A DNA stretch of 7,899 nucleotides from Phycisphaerales bacterium (GTDB taxonomy: Bacteria > Planctomycetota > Phycisphaerae > Phycisphaerales > SM1A02). This document shows, in pieces, positions 1 through 5,876 of the stretch (the first letter of the stretch is position 1; every line of letters starts with the position of its first letter). Both the position numbers and the translations under genes were made by a program. The stretch lies in contig SLDM01000281.1 of the NCBI GenBank assembly GCA_007125255.1, forward strand, positions 1-7,899, given 5' to 3'. The notes below the pieces were generated by a model. It was not told where the DNA came from. It did not search any database and was given only the letters and a program-made list of their open reading frames with translations.

Positions 1-1
1 A

Positions 2-22
2 GGGCGGGGGGCACGGGGGGGG
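2..22 (+). other. G-rich tract downstream of the UDP-sugar dehydrogenase gene
   Basis: Three G runs of 3, 6 and 8 bases (2-4, 6-11, 15-22), separated by one and three other bases, begin just 3' of the dehydrogenase stop codon. The long runs could be split to supply four G3 tracts, so a G-quadruplex on the plus strand is possible. The gene's RNA would be C-rich here. The window edge hides anything further downstream, so it cannot be judged as part of a terminator. Confidence 0.4.
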
Positions 23-26
23 CGCT

Positions 27-1352
27 TCACGCCTTGACGATGCGGGCGACCGGCGCGTCGACGGCGGCCATGGCGTTGCGCGTATCGACGATGAGCGATG
101 CCGCACGGCCGAGCAGTCCGTAATCGACCGCGTCGTGGTCGGTCACGATGATGACCGCATCGCAGCCCCGCACGGCGCTCTCGGTGAGCGGCACGCTTTC
201 GAGCTCGATCTCGTGCTTGCGCATGCGCGGAAAGCGCGGCATGTGCGGATCGTGGTACGCGACCGCCGCGCCGGCCCGTTCCAGACCTTCGATGATCGCG
301 GCGGCGGGGCTCTCCCGGATATCGTCGATGTTCGGTTTGTAGGAGATTCCGATGATGAGCACGCGGGCGCCGCGCAGTGACTTGCCGGCGTCATTCAGGG
401 CGCCGGTCAGCCGTTCAATCACGTAGCCGGGCATGCGCTGATTGATCTCACCGGCCAGTTCGATGAACTTCGTGGCCTGTCCGACTTCGCGGGCGCGCCA
501 GGCGAGGTAGAAGGGGTCAATGGGAATGCAGTGGCCGCCCAGCCCCGGGCCGGGGTAGAACGGCATGAAACCGAACGGCTTGGTCGACGAGGCCGCGATC
601 ACCTCCCAGATGTCGATCCCCATCGCCTCCAGGATGACCTTCAATTCGTTGACGAGCGCGATGTTGACCGCGCGGAAGATGTTCTCGAGCAGCTTGGAGG
701 CTTCGGCGACTTCGGCGGAGGCGACTTCGTGAACCCGGTCGACGAACTCGCGGTAGAAATCCGCGGCCAGGGCACCGCTCGCCGGATCGATGCCGCCGAC
801 GATGCGGGGAATGGTGCGGGTGGTCTGATCCGTGCGGCCGGGGTCTTCGCGCTCGGGACTGTAGGCGAGGAAGTAATCTTCGCCGCACTTCAGCCCGCGA
901 CCGTCCAGGAGCGGCTTCATTTCCTGCCGAGTGGTGCCGGGGTAGGTGGTCGACTCGAGCACGATGAGCTGGCCGGGGCGAAGGATCTCCGCGACGAGCC
1001 GCGTCGAATTGATGACGAACTGGAGATCCGGCTCCCGGTGAACGCCGAGGGGCGTGGGCACGCAGAGCAGGATGACATCGGCTTCGGCCAGCCGGTCGGC
1101 ATCGCCGGTACCCACGAAGCGGCCGGAGCGGGCGAAGCTCTGCGCGACTTCGTCACCGAGGTGCTGGATGTAGGATCGACCCGCACGGAGGGCGTCGATC
1201 TTGGCCGGATCGACATCAAAGCCGATGACCCGGAATCCGGCGTCGTGAACCGCCCGGGCCAGCGGCAGGCCGACGTACCCGAGCCCGATGATGCCAATGA
1301 CCGCATCGCGGGAGGTCAATGCAGCGCGGAGCGTGGCGGCATGATCGGGCAT
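27..1352 (-). CDS. wbpA: UDP-sugar 6-dehydrogenase, WbpA type (probably UDP-N-acetylglucosamine 6-dehydrogenase)
   Basis: A complete 441-residue member of the UDP-glucose/GDP-mannose dehydrogenase family, the usual length. It would oxidise C6 of a UDP-hexose twice with NAD+ to give a UDP-uronic acid for surface-glycan synthesis in the cytoplasm. The N-terminal Rossmann domain carries GLGYVGLP (residues 23-30). The middle holds SKLLEN (219-224) and TKPFGFMPFYPGPGLGGHC (257-275), with the catalytic cysteine C275 in GGHCIPIDP. The C-terminal UDP-binding domain has GISYKPNIDDIRESP (335-349). The TKPFGFMPFYPGPG stretch and overall match are closer to remembered WbpA (UDP-GlcNAc dehydrogenase) than to UDP-glucose dehydrogenase, but substrate is not settled by sequence alone. 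The ATG at 1352 fits the length, though no good Shine-Dalgarno precedes it. It starts 73 bp after the pdhC stop on the same strand, so it may be read through from the PDH operon or have its own promoter in that C/T-rich gap. Confidence 0.93.
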   Translation of the reverse strand: MPDHAATLRAALTSRDAVIGIIGLGYVGLPLARAVHDAGFRVIGFDVDPAKIDALRAGRSYIQHLGDEVAQSFARSGRFVGTGDADRLAEADVILLCVPTPLGVHREPDLQFVINSTRLVAEILRPGQLIVLESTTYPGTTRQEMKPLLDGRGLKCGEDYFLAYSPEREDPGRTDQTTRTIPRIVGGIDPASGALAADFYREFVDRVHEVASAEVAEASKLLENIFRAVNIALVNELKVILEAMGIDIWEVIAASSTKPFGFMPFYPGPGLGGHCIPIDPFYLAWRAREVGQATKFIELAGEINQRMPGYVIERLTGALNDAGKSLRGARVLIIGISYKPNIDDIRESPAAAIIEGLERAGAAVAYHDPHMPRFPRMRKHEIELESVPLTESAVRGCDAVIIVTDHDAVDYGLLGRAASLIVDTRNAMAAVDAPVARIVKA

Positions 1353-1387
1353 GAGGAGCGGACGGTTCGCGCTGACAATCAGGCGCT

Positions 1388-1417
1388 GGGGGCGGCCCGG
1401 GGAGGAGGGGAAGGGGG
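1388..1417 (+). other. Putative G-quadruplex motif between pdhC and the dehydrogenase gene
   Basis: On the plus strand four runs of at least four G (1388-1392, 1399-1402, 1407-1410, 1413-1417) are separated by loops of 6, 4 and 2 bases. That satisfies the usual four-tetrad G4 pattern. It fills about 40% of the 73-bp gap between the pdhC stop (1426) and the start of the next gene (1352). For the minus-strand genes it is the template strand, so the RNA is C-rich and any quadruplex would form in DNA. A function is inference. Confidence 0.45.
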
Positions 1418-1425
1418 AACGCCGC

Positions 1426-2829
1426 TCAGCTCCGGATCAGCGATTCGGGAGACTCGAGCAGCTTCTTGATCGTGTTGAGGAACCGCGCGCCTTCCGCGCC
1501 GTCCACGACGCGGTGGTCGCAGCTCAGGCTCAACGGCAGAACCTTGCCGGCGTAGAACGCGCCGTCCTTCGTCAGGACGCGATCGAACGCGCGGCCGGCG
1601 GCGAGAATGCCGACCTCGGGATAATTGATGATCGGCGTGGCGAACATGCCGCCGTAGCTGCCCACGTTGGAGATCGTGAACGTGCCGCCGGTCATCTGCT
1701 CACGCGGGATCGAGCGATCGCGACACCCCCTGGCCAGGGAAGCCACGCCGTCGGCAAGCTCGCCGAGTGATTTCTGATCGGCGTCACGGATCACCGGAAC
1801 CATCAGGCCGTGATCGGTATCCACCGCAATACCGAGATTGATCACGCCCTTGAGCAGAATCTCCTCGTTCGGATCATCGACGTTGGCGTTGATCGCGGGA
1901 TGGTGGCGCAGCGCGCGGCAGGTGGCCATCACGATGAACGGCAGCAGGCTCAGCTTTTTGCCGAGCACGTGGCTGTACTCCTTGCGCTTGCCTTCCAGCG
2001 CGGTGACATCGACCTCATCGACGACGGTGAAGTGCACCGTGGTCTGCACGGACTGGTGCAGGGCCTGGGCGATCTTGCGCCGCACGCCGCGGAAGGGAAT
2101 GCGTTCGGAGACACCCTCGCTGTCGACCTGCGGCATCGGCGCGGCGGGGCGATCCGGGGCGGGATGGGCCGGGGCGGCGCGGCCCGGGGGGGGCGACGTC
2201 CCGGTCTGCCGGGATCGGGCGCCGGTACCGGCAAACTCTTCGACATCGGACGCGGTCACGCGGCCGCCACGACCGGTGCCCGGCACGCGGTTGATGTCCA
2301 CACCGAGCTCGCGGGCAATGCGGCGCACCGCGGGGGTTGCCAGGGCCTTGCCGGCGGCCTGCTGGCCGTTGGAGGACTCCTGGCGGCGGGCGAAGCGTTC
2401 GGAGATGGTCATCTCCGCGCCCATACTGCCGACCACCGTTCCGGCATCTTCCCGCTCGGAAGTATCGGCATCCTCATCCGCCTCCTCGTCCATCGGCGGA
2501 CGGGCCTGCTTTGCCGACTGGGCGCGGACTTCCCGGGCCGGCTCATCCTTCGGCGCGCTGCCGCCGCCGGCGACGTCATAGGTCACGAGGATCGAACCGA
2601 CATTGATGATGTCGCCCTCGTTGCCCTTGAGCTCCCTGATCGTGCCGGCCCAGGGGCTGGGCACTTCAACCAGCGCCTTGTCGGTTTCCATCTCGGCGAG
2701 GGTCTGGTGCTCTTCCACCGTCTCGCCGGGCTTGACGCGCCACTTGATGAGCTCCGCCTCGTGCACCCCTTCGCCGAGGTCGGGCAGAATGAAATGAGAT
2801 CGGTCAGTTGGTTGCTTGGTTCCAGCCAT
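1426..2829 (-). CDS. pdhC: Pyruvate dehydrogenase E2, dihydrolipoamide acetyltransferase
   Basis: Complete, 467 residues, typical for a one-lipoyl-domain E2. It takes the acetyl group from E1 on its lipoyl arm, transfers it to CoA, and forms the core of the complex. The lipoyl domain spans about residues 11-86, with the modified lysine K51 in EMETDKA. An acidic linker (about 87-160) leads to the peripheral-subunit-binding domain at about 163-199 (ATPAVRRIARELGVDINRV, then GTGRGGRVTASDVEEF). A Pro/Ala-rich linker (about 203-235) precedes the catalytic acyltransferase domain (240-467), which ends with the active-site SCDHRVVDGAEGARFLN, catalytic H439 and D443. The ATG at 2829 gives a normal N-terminus, but no clear Shine-Dalgarno is seen before it. 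It lies 168 bp after pdhB on the same strand. A branched-chain E2 is the alternative; the PDH-like partner subunits favour pyruvate. Confidence 0.94.
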   Translation of the reverse strand: MAGTKQPTDRSHFILPDLGEGVHEAELIKWRVKPGETVEEHQTLAEMETDKALVEVPSPWAGTIRELKGNEGDIINVGSILVTYDVAGGGSAPKDEPAREVRAQSAKQARPPMDEEADEDADTSEREDAGTVVGSMGAEMTISERFARRQESSNGQQAAGKALATPAVRRIARELGVDINRVPGTGRGGRVTASDVEEFAGTGARSRQTGTSPPPGRAAPAHPAPDRPAAPMPQVDSEGVSERIPFRGVRRKIAQALHQSVQTTVHFTVVDEVDVTALEGKRKEYSHVLGKKLSLLPFIVMATCRALRHHPAINANVDDPNEEILLKGVINLGIAVDTDHGLMVPVIRDADQKSLGELADGVASLARGCRDRSIPREQMTGGTFTISNVGSYGGMFATPIINYPEVGILAAGRAFDRVLTKDGAFYAGKVLPLSLSCDHRVVDGAEGARFLNTIKKLLESPESLIRS

Positions 2830-2963
2830 GATGCTGCTCGTCTATCGAGTTTCGAGGTTTCCGTGGAGACGCGGGGGCCAAAGAAGATGATGAAGAATGG
2901 GCTTTTCGACGGTGTGTTCAGACGGACGTTTTTCACATCGCCGATTGATCATCGCTTCACATC

Positions 2964-2983
2964 CATTGCCCCTCCGCGGCAAT
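2964..2983 (-). promoter_or_regulatory. Small hairpin with an embedded start-like site in the pdhB-pdhC gap
   Basis: A 6-bp perfect stem (ATTGCC 2965-2970, GGCAAT 2978-2983) with a 7-base loop lies just after the pdhB stop. No T-run follows on the minus strand, so it is not a standard intrinsic terminator. Read on the minus strand, the loop and 3' arm contain GGAGG followed closely by an ATG (2964-2966) that opens a five-codon frame ending in TGA. This may be chance. It is one of two notable structures in this 168-bp gap only in the sense that nothing else stands out there. Confidence 0.25.
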
Positions 2984-2997
2984 CTCTCTCCGGTGAT

Positions 2998-3966
2998 TCA
3001 GTACGCCACGACCTCCTCGATCGCGCGGCTGATGCGTTCGGTTTCAGGGAGGTACTCCAGTTCCAGCTTGTAGTAGGGCATGACCGTGTCGAACCCCGTC
3101 ACGCGCTGGACCGGCGCTTCCATATGCAGGAAGCAGCGTTCCATGATGCTCGTGGCGATCTCCGCGCCGAAGCCGCATGTCTTCGGCGCCTCGTGCACGA
3201 TCACGCACCGGCCGGTCTTCTTGACCGACTCTTCAATCGTATCGAGATCGACCGGGTAGATCGTGCGCAGGTCGATCAGCTCGATCGACTTCTCGGAGTT
3301 CTCGATCGCCTTCATGCACTGCACGACCGGAGCGCCCCAGGTGACGATCGTGAGATCGTCGCCTTCACTCACGACGCGGGCTTCCCCGATGGGAATCGTG
3401 TACTCATCCTCCGGCACTTCTTCACGGAACGCGCGGTAGATGCGCTTCGGTTCGAAGTAGATGACCGGATCGGGATCGCGGATCGCGCTGATGAGCAACC
3501 CCTTCGCGTCGTAGGGCGAGGCGGGCATGACGACTTTCAATCCCGGGTGGTGGGCGTAGATCGCTTCGGGACTGTCCGAGTGCAGTTCCGGGGCGTGGAT
3601 GCCGCCGCCGACCGGTACGCGGATGACCATCGGCACGGTGAACGCGCCGCGGGTGCGGGTGCGCATGCGGGCGGCGTGCGTGGTGATCTGGTCGTAGGCC
3701 GGGCCGAGGAACCCTTCGAACTGGATTTCCGGTATCGGCCGCAGGCCGTTCATGGCGAGACCGATCGCGGTGCCGATGATGCCGGATTCGGCGAGCGGGG
3801 TATCGACGACACGGTCGCCGCCGAAGCGGGCGTGCAGACCGTCGGTGACGCGGAACACCCCGCCGTTCGGCCCGACGTCCTCGCCGAGCAGCATCACGCG
3901 GTCATCGGCTTCCATTTCCTGGATCAGCGCGAGGTTGATTGCTTGTACTAGAGTGAGATTGGCCAT
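2998..3966 (-). CDS. pdhB: Pyruvate dehydrogenase E1 component, beta subunit
   Basis: Complete, 322 residues, the normal length for E1 beta (about 325). With E1 alpha it forms an alpha2beta2 thiamine-diphosphate enzyme that decarboxylates pyruvate and reductively acetylates the lipoyl group of E2. Key marks are LLGEDVGPNGGVFRVTDGL (27-45), the cofactor-activating glutamate E60 in DTPLAESG, PEIQFEGF (79-86), GGGIHAPELHSDS (120-132) with the active-site histidine H129, and GLKVVMPASPYDAKGLL (142-158). The VNGGVFR-like and PEIQF motifs resemble Bacillus PdhB more than branched-chain E1 beta. An in-frame ATG nine codons upstream exists, but its extra residues come from the adjacent octamer repeat. 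The ATG at 3966 has AGGA (3975-3978) at 8 nt and gives the canonical N-terminus. Its 5' leader is the repeat-bounded insert, which separates it from pdhA by 421 bp. Confidence 0.95.
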   Translation of the reverse strand: MANLTLVQAINLALIQEMEADDRVMLLGEDVGPNGGVFRVTDGLHARFGGDRVVDTPLAESGIIGTAIGLAMNGLRPIPEIQFEGFLGPAYDQITTHAARMRTRTRGAFTVPMVIRVPVGGGIHAPELHSDSPEAIYAHHPGLKVVMPASPYDAKGLLISAIRDPDPVIYFEPKRIYRAFREEVPEDEYTIPIGEARVVSEGDDLTIVTWGAPVVQCMKAIENSEKSIELIDLRTIYPVDLDTIEESVKKTGRCVIVHEAPKTCGFGAEIATSIMERCFLHMEAPVQRVTGFDTVMPYYKLELEYLPETERISRAIEEVVAY

Positions 3967-3974
3967 TGTTGTTG

Positions 3975-3978
3975 TCCT
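3975..3978 (-). promoter_or_regulatory. Ribosome-binding site of pdhB
   Basis: AGGA on the minus strand with an 8-base spacer to the ATG ending at 3964. It decides the start in favour of 3966 over the in-frame ATG at 3993. It lies only two bases from the left octamer array, so pairing of that array with its partner at about 4402-4427 could affect its access. Confidence 0.7.
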
Positions 3979-3980
3979 GA

Positions 3981-4012
3981 GGCATCCAGGCACCCAGCCA
4001 TCGAGGCATCAA
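3981..4012 (+). repeat. Left octamer array, four degenerate copies of an 8-bp unit
   Basis: Four contiguous octamers with plus-strand consensus GGCATCNA start at 3981, 3989, 3997 and 4005. Copies differ by one to three bases. The array is the inverted partner of the one at 4387-4426. Positions 3988-4013 match the reverse complement of 4402-4427 at 23 of 26 positions, the first 15 without a break. The stop codon of the four-helix gene (4009-4011) lies inside the last unit. Confidence 0.85.
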
Positions 4013-4347
4013 GTGAACGTGGCATGACGTTCAACGCCTCGAATCAGGCCTGCAAGGATCCGCTCGGTTTCATCAAGTTCGTCTTTGGTGCGTACGAGTT
4101 CGGCTGTCGTGAGATATTTGAATTCTGCTGCGAAAAGGAGTTGCGTATCAAGTTCGTAGAGCGAGTACAGCCCCTAACCTACAGCTATGTTGCTTGCGAT
4201 CGATATCGCACTTCTGCGAATCTGGCTTGTGAGTGTAAATCGTTCATCGTGTGGAAACGTGCGACTGACTTCGTAAATCAACTTGCCTATTCGAACGGCA
4301 GGCTGCCATGCAATCAGATCACGGTAACTTCGAATCTCATCCGTCAT
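4009..4347 (-). pseudogene. Broken four-helix-bundle protein gene (S23 / 23S rRNA IVS family)
   Basis: The ATG at 4347 opens MTDEIRSYRDLIAWQPAV, the typical family N-terminus. It continues through FPHDERFTLTSQIRRSAIS to IASNIAVG and then hits TAG at 4174-4176. The same frame resumes at once with GLYSLYELDTQLLFAAEFKYL and ends in ETERILAGLIRGVERHATFT at TGA 4009-4011. That tail is the family's normal C-terminal part. Intact relatives have SNIAEG, then roughly 16-20 residues (usually with a GRxS.. and YIRFL-like stretch), then SLYELETQ. Here that segment is missing and a stop lies at the junction, while the frame is kept, so an internal deletion plus stop is the simplest reading. The intact protein is a small helical bundle of unclear function, related in fold to the Avd accessory protein of diversity-generating retroelements. 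Low G+C marks it as foreign to this locus. A 57-residue N-terminal product could still be made. Confidence 0.82.
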
Positions 4348-4386
4348 CTCAACCCCCGATCCATTGAGAACTCCTACTCCCTCCGC

Positions 4387-4426
4387 TTCAGGCCTCGATG
4401 CCTTGATGCCTCGATGCCTCGGTCCC
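4387..4426 (-). repeat. Right octamer array, overlapping the 3' end of pdhA
   Basis: Five octamer registers from 4387; the middle three (4395-4402, 4403-4410, 4411-4418) are near-identical TYGATGCC on the plus strand and the outer two are degenerate. On the minus strand this is the same GGCATCRA unit as the left array, in inverted orientation. It encodes the last residues of E1 alpha (about GTEASRHQGIEA) and the pdhA stop codon (4388-4390), so the coding end of pdhA is made of repeat sequence. Confidence 0.85.
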
Positions 4427-5521
4427 TTCAAGCTGCGACGGATCCAATCCCAGTGAATGGGTGCACATCGTGTCGCGCTGCCGTTTGAGTTCCGCCGGCA
4501 GTTCGGCGTACATGCTGTTGAAGAAGTCGGCGTTCTTCGGTTCGGCGATCTCTTCCGCGCGTTTCACCGCGGCAATCACGGTTTCCCTGGCCGTGGCCAT
4601 GGCCGCTTCCTGCTTCTTGTCATCCCACAGTTTCTTCCCGCGGAGATACTTCTCCAGTCGCAGAATCGGATCCTTCTTCTTCCACGACTCGACTTCCTTC
4701 TCATCACGGTAGCGACGGGCATCGTCGGCCGTGGTGTGATCGCCCAGGCGGTAGGTCACCGCTTCGATGAAGGTCGGCCGCATCTTCTCCCGGGCACGCC
4801 GGGCGGCGTCCTTCATGACCTTGACCACCGCGAAGATGTCGTTGCCATCGACCTGCACGCAGTCCATGCCGTAGGCCAGACCGCGCTGGGCGACGGTCGG
4901 CGCGGAGCACTGGATCTTCGACGGCACGGAGATCGCCCAGCCGTTGTTCTGGCAGAAGAAGATCACCGGCAAGTCGAGGTTGGCGGCAAAGTTCGCCGCT
5001 TCGTGAAAGTCGCCTTCGCTGGTCGCCCCGTCCCCGAAGAACGTGCAGGCGATCTGCTTTTCCTTTCGGTACTTGGCGGCCCAGGCGAGGCCGGTGGCGT
5101 GCAGCATCTGCGTGCCGATCGGAATCGCCAGCGGGGTGATGCAGAGTTCGTTGTCGATCTGGTTGCCGCGTTCATCACCCATCCAGTGCAGCAGGATCAT
5201 TTCGATGGGCAGGCCGCGCCAGAAGAGGCCGGCATTTTCCCGGTAGCACGGCACGAGCCAGTCCTTCTTGTCGAGCGCGTAGGCGGCCCCCAGTGAAGTG
5301 GCTTCCTGCCCGCGGTTCTCGGGATAGGTCCCCATCCGGCCGGAGCGCTGGAGTTTGAAGGCGACCTCATCCAGATGCCGGCAGATGAGCATGTGCTCGA
5401 AGAGCGCCACGGCATCCTTGTCGGGGATGACCCCCTTGCCGAGTTTGGCATCGAACGTGCCGTTCTCATCGAGAATGGAGACGTGGTCGATTTTCGTCTC
5501 GTAGACGGTCTTGACGGGCAT
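4388..5521 (-). CDS. pdhA: Pyruvate dehydrogenase E1 component, alpha subunit
   Basis: Complete, 377 residues, close to the usual 360-370 plus a short odd tail. It binds the thiamine diphosphate and performs the decarboxylation step with PdhB. The cofactor motif runs from GDGATSEGD (163-171) to CQNNGWAIS (190-198), a proper GDG-to-NN spacing. Also seen are GRMGTYPENRGQEA (61-74), PCYRENAGLFWRG (91-103), and the conserved loop TYRLGDHTTADDARRYRDE (256-274) with H262. The ATG at 5521 gives MPVKTVYETK; an upstream in-frame start at 5632 would add 37 arginine-rich residues unlike the family. AAAGGA (5530-5535) sits 8 nt before 5521. The last 12 residues are coded by the octamer array and are probably not ancestral. 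Branched-chain E1 alpha enzymes are close relatives, so substrate is set partly by PdhB. First gene of the cluster. Confidence 0.94.
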   Translation of the reverse strand: MPVKTVYETKIDHVSILDENGTFDAKLGKGVIPDKDAVALFEHMLICRHLDEVAFKLQRSGRMGTYPENRGQEATSLGAAYALDKKDWLVPCYRENAGLFWRGLPIEMILLHWMGDERGNQIDNELCITPLAIPIGTQMLHATGLAWAAKYRKEKQIACTFFGDGATSEGDFHEAANFAANLDLPVIFFCQNNGWAISVPSKIQCSAPTVAQRGLAYGMDCVQVDGNDIFAVVKVMKDAARRAREKMRPTFIEAVTYRLGDHTTADDARRYRDEKEVESWKKKDPILRLEKYLRGKKLWDDKKQEAAMATARETVIAAVKRAEEIAEPKNADFFNSMYAELPAELKRQRDTMCTHSLGLDPSQLEGTEASRHQGIEA

Positions 5522-5529
5522 GAATCGGT

Positions 5530-5535
5530 TCCTTT
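5530..5535 (-). promoter_or_regulatory. Ribosome-binding site of pdhA
   Basis: AAAGGA on the minus strand with an 8-base spacer to the ATG at 5521. It is the reason for choosing that start over the upstream in-frame ATG at 5632. Confidence 0.7.
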
Positions 5536-5576
5536 TACAGGCCGCCCCGAGCGGGGACCGGGAGCATCCGCGACGC

Positions 5577-5590
5577 CGACCCGCGGGTCG
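5577..5590. promoter_or_regulatory. 14-bp perfect palindrome upstream of pdhA
   Basis: CGACCCGCGGGTCG is its own reverse complement over all 14 bases. It lies 56-69 bp before the pdhA start, where a promoter or transcript leader would be. It could be an operator for a dimeric repressor or a leader stem. No convincing -35/-10 pair was found beside it on the minus strand, so the role is inferred from place and symmetry only. Confidence 0.4.
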
Positions 5591-5667
5591 CAGAGGCCGA
5601 TATTTCGTACAGTTCCAGAATACTTTCCCCACGTACCGGGGGCTACCGGATCAGCCACCGAACTAGC

Positions 5668-5711
5668 TCTTGCATGCCTTTTGCATGCCTCTTGCATGCC
5701 CCGTGCGTGCC
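5668..5711. repeat. Four tandem 11-bp direct repeats in the pdhA upstream gap
   Basis: Units start at 5668, 5679, 5690 and 5701. Units 1 and 3 are identical (TCTTGCATGCC), unit 2 differs at one base, and unit 4 (CCGTGCGTGCC) at four. Each of the first three holds the palindromic hexamer GCATGC. The 11-bp step is about one helical turn, so a protein would meet every copy on the same face. The array is 146 bp before the pdhA start and 114 bp before the -35 of the plus-strand gene. Confidence 0.7.
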
Positions 5712-5732
5712 CGCCGAAGCCGAAATCGGCGG
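5711..5732. other. Hairpin next to the 11-bp repeats
   Basis: CCGCCGA (5711-5717) and TCGGCGG (5726-5732) form a perfect 7-bp stem with an 8-base loop, abutting the last 11-bp unit. No T-run follows on either strand. It may belong to the same regulatory block. Confidence 0.35.
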
Positions 5733-5825
5733 AAACAGGGGGGATTCTACGGTCACCGCCGCTACTCAGGGCAGCGATCGCCCTGACGGGCCGAAACCCG
5801 TCCGCACATGTGGCCGGTCGCACAC

Positions 5826-5853
5826 TTGGCATCGTCCGATGAGTTGCTATGAT
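5826..5853 (+). promoter_or_regulatory. Sigma70-type promoter of the small plus-strand gene
   Basis: TTGGCA (5826-5831, five of six to TTGACA) and TATGAT (5848-5853, five of six to TATAAT) are 16 bp apart. TG at 5845-5846 gives an extended -10. A transcript would start near 5860, leaving a leader of under 20 nt with GGAG before the ATG at 5877. It is the best promoter match in the window. Confidence 0.65.
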
Positions 5854-5876
5854 ACGCGATTCGACTGGAGATTGCC

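Larger units (their letters stand above)
3981..4426 (-). mobile_element. Candidate IVS-like insert in the PDH operon
   Basis: A 446-bp unit is bounded by inverted octamer arrays and contains a four-helix-bundle gene. Its interior is about 48% G+C (my hand count over 4081-4320, 116 of 240), against about 70% in a sampled line of pdhB. It splits pdhA from pdhB, which encode two halves of one enzyme and are normally adjacent. Known family fact: S23-type four-helix proteins are encoded in intervening sequences of bacterial 23S rRNA genes, which are bounded by inverted repeats that fold into a stem cut by RNase III. Calling this a mobile unit is inference: no transposase, no target duplication and no second copy are visible. 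Confidence 0.45.

Noticed and set aside
531..1469. Plus-strand open frame of 312 codons opposite the dehydrogenase
   Set aside because: It is a mirror of a conserved gene, has no recognisable domain and no ribosome-binding site of note.
1810..3951. A very long open frame on the plus strand (over 700 codons) across pdhC and pdhB
   Set aside because: It is antisense to two clear enzymes and spans their intergenic gap. Its product is rich in Arg, Asp, His and Gly with no motif; long antisense frames are common in GC-rich genes.
3981..4426. CRISPR array
   Set aside because: The repeats are 8 bp, contiguous and degenerate, with no spacers of even length and no cas gene nearby.
3981..4426. A true 23S rRNA intervening sequence
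   Set aside because: No rRNA flanks it; both sides are protein-coding PDH genes. Only the architecture is similar.
4457..5296. Plus-strand open frame of 279 codons opposite pdhA
   Set aside because: Antisense shadow of a strongly conserved coding sequence; its product has no family features.
1426..5521. Branched-chain 2-oxoacid dehydrogenase instead of PDH
   Set aside because: Possible from family closeness, but the E1 beta motifs resemble Bacillus PdhB. Kept only as an alternative.
4388..5632. Longer E1 alpha starting at 5632
   Set aside because: The extra 37 residues are Arg/Cys-rich and unlike the family, while the ATG at 5521 has a good ribosome-binding site. The extension also covers the 14-bp palindrome.
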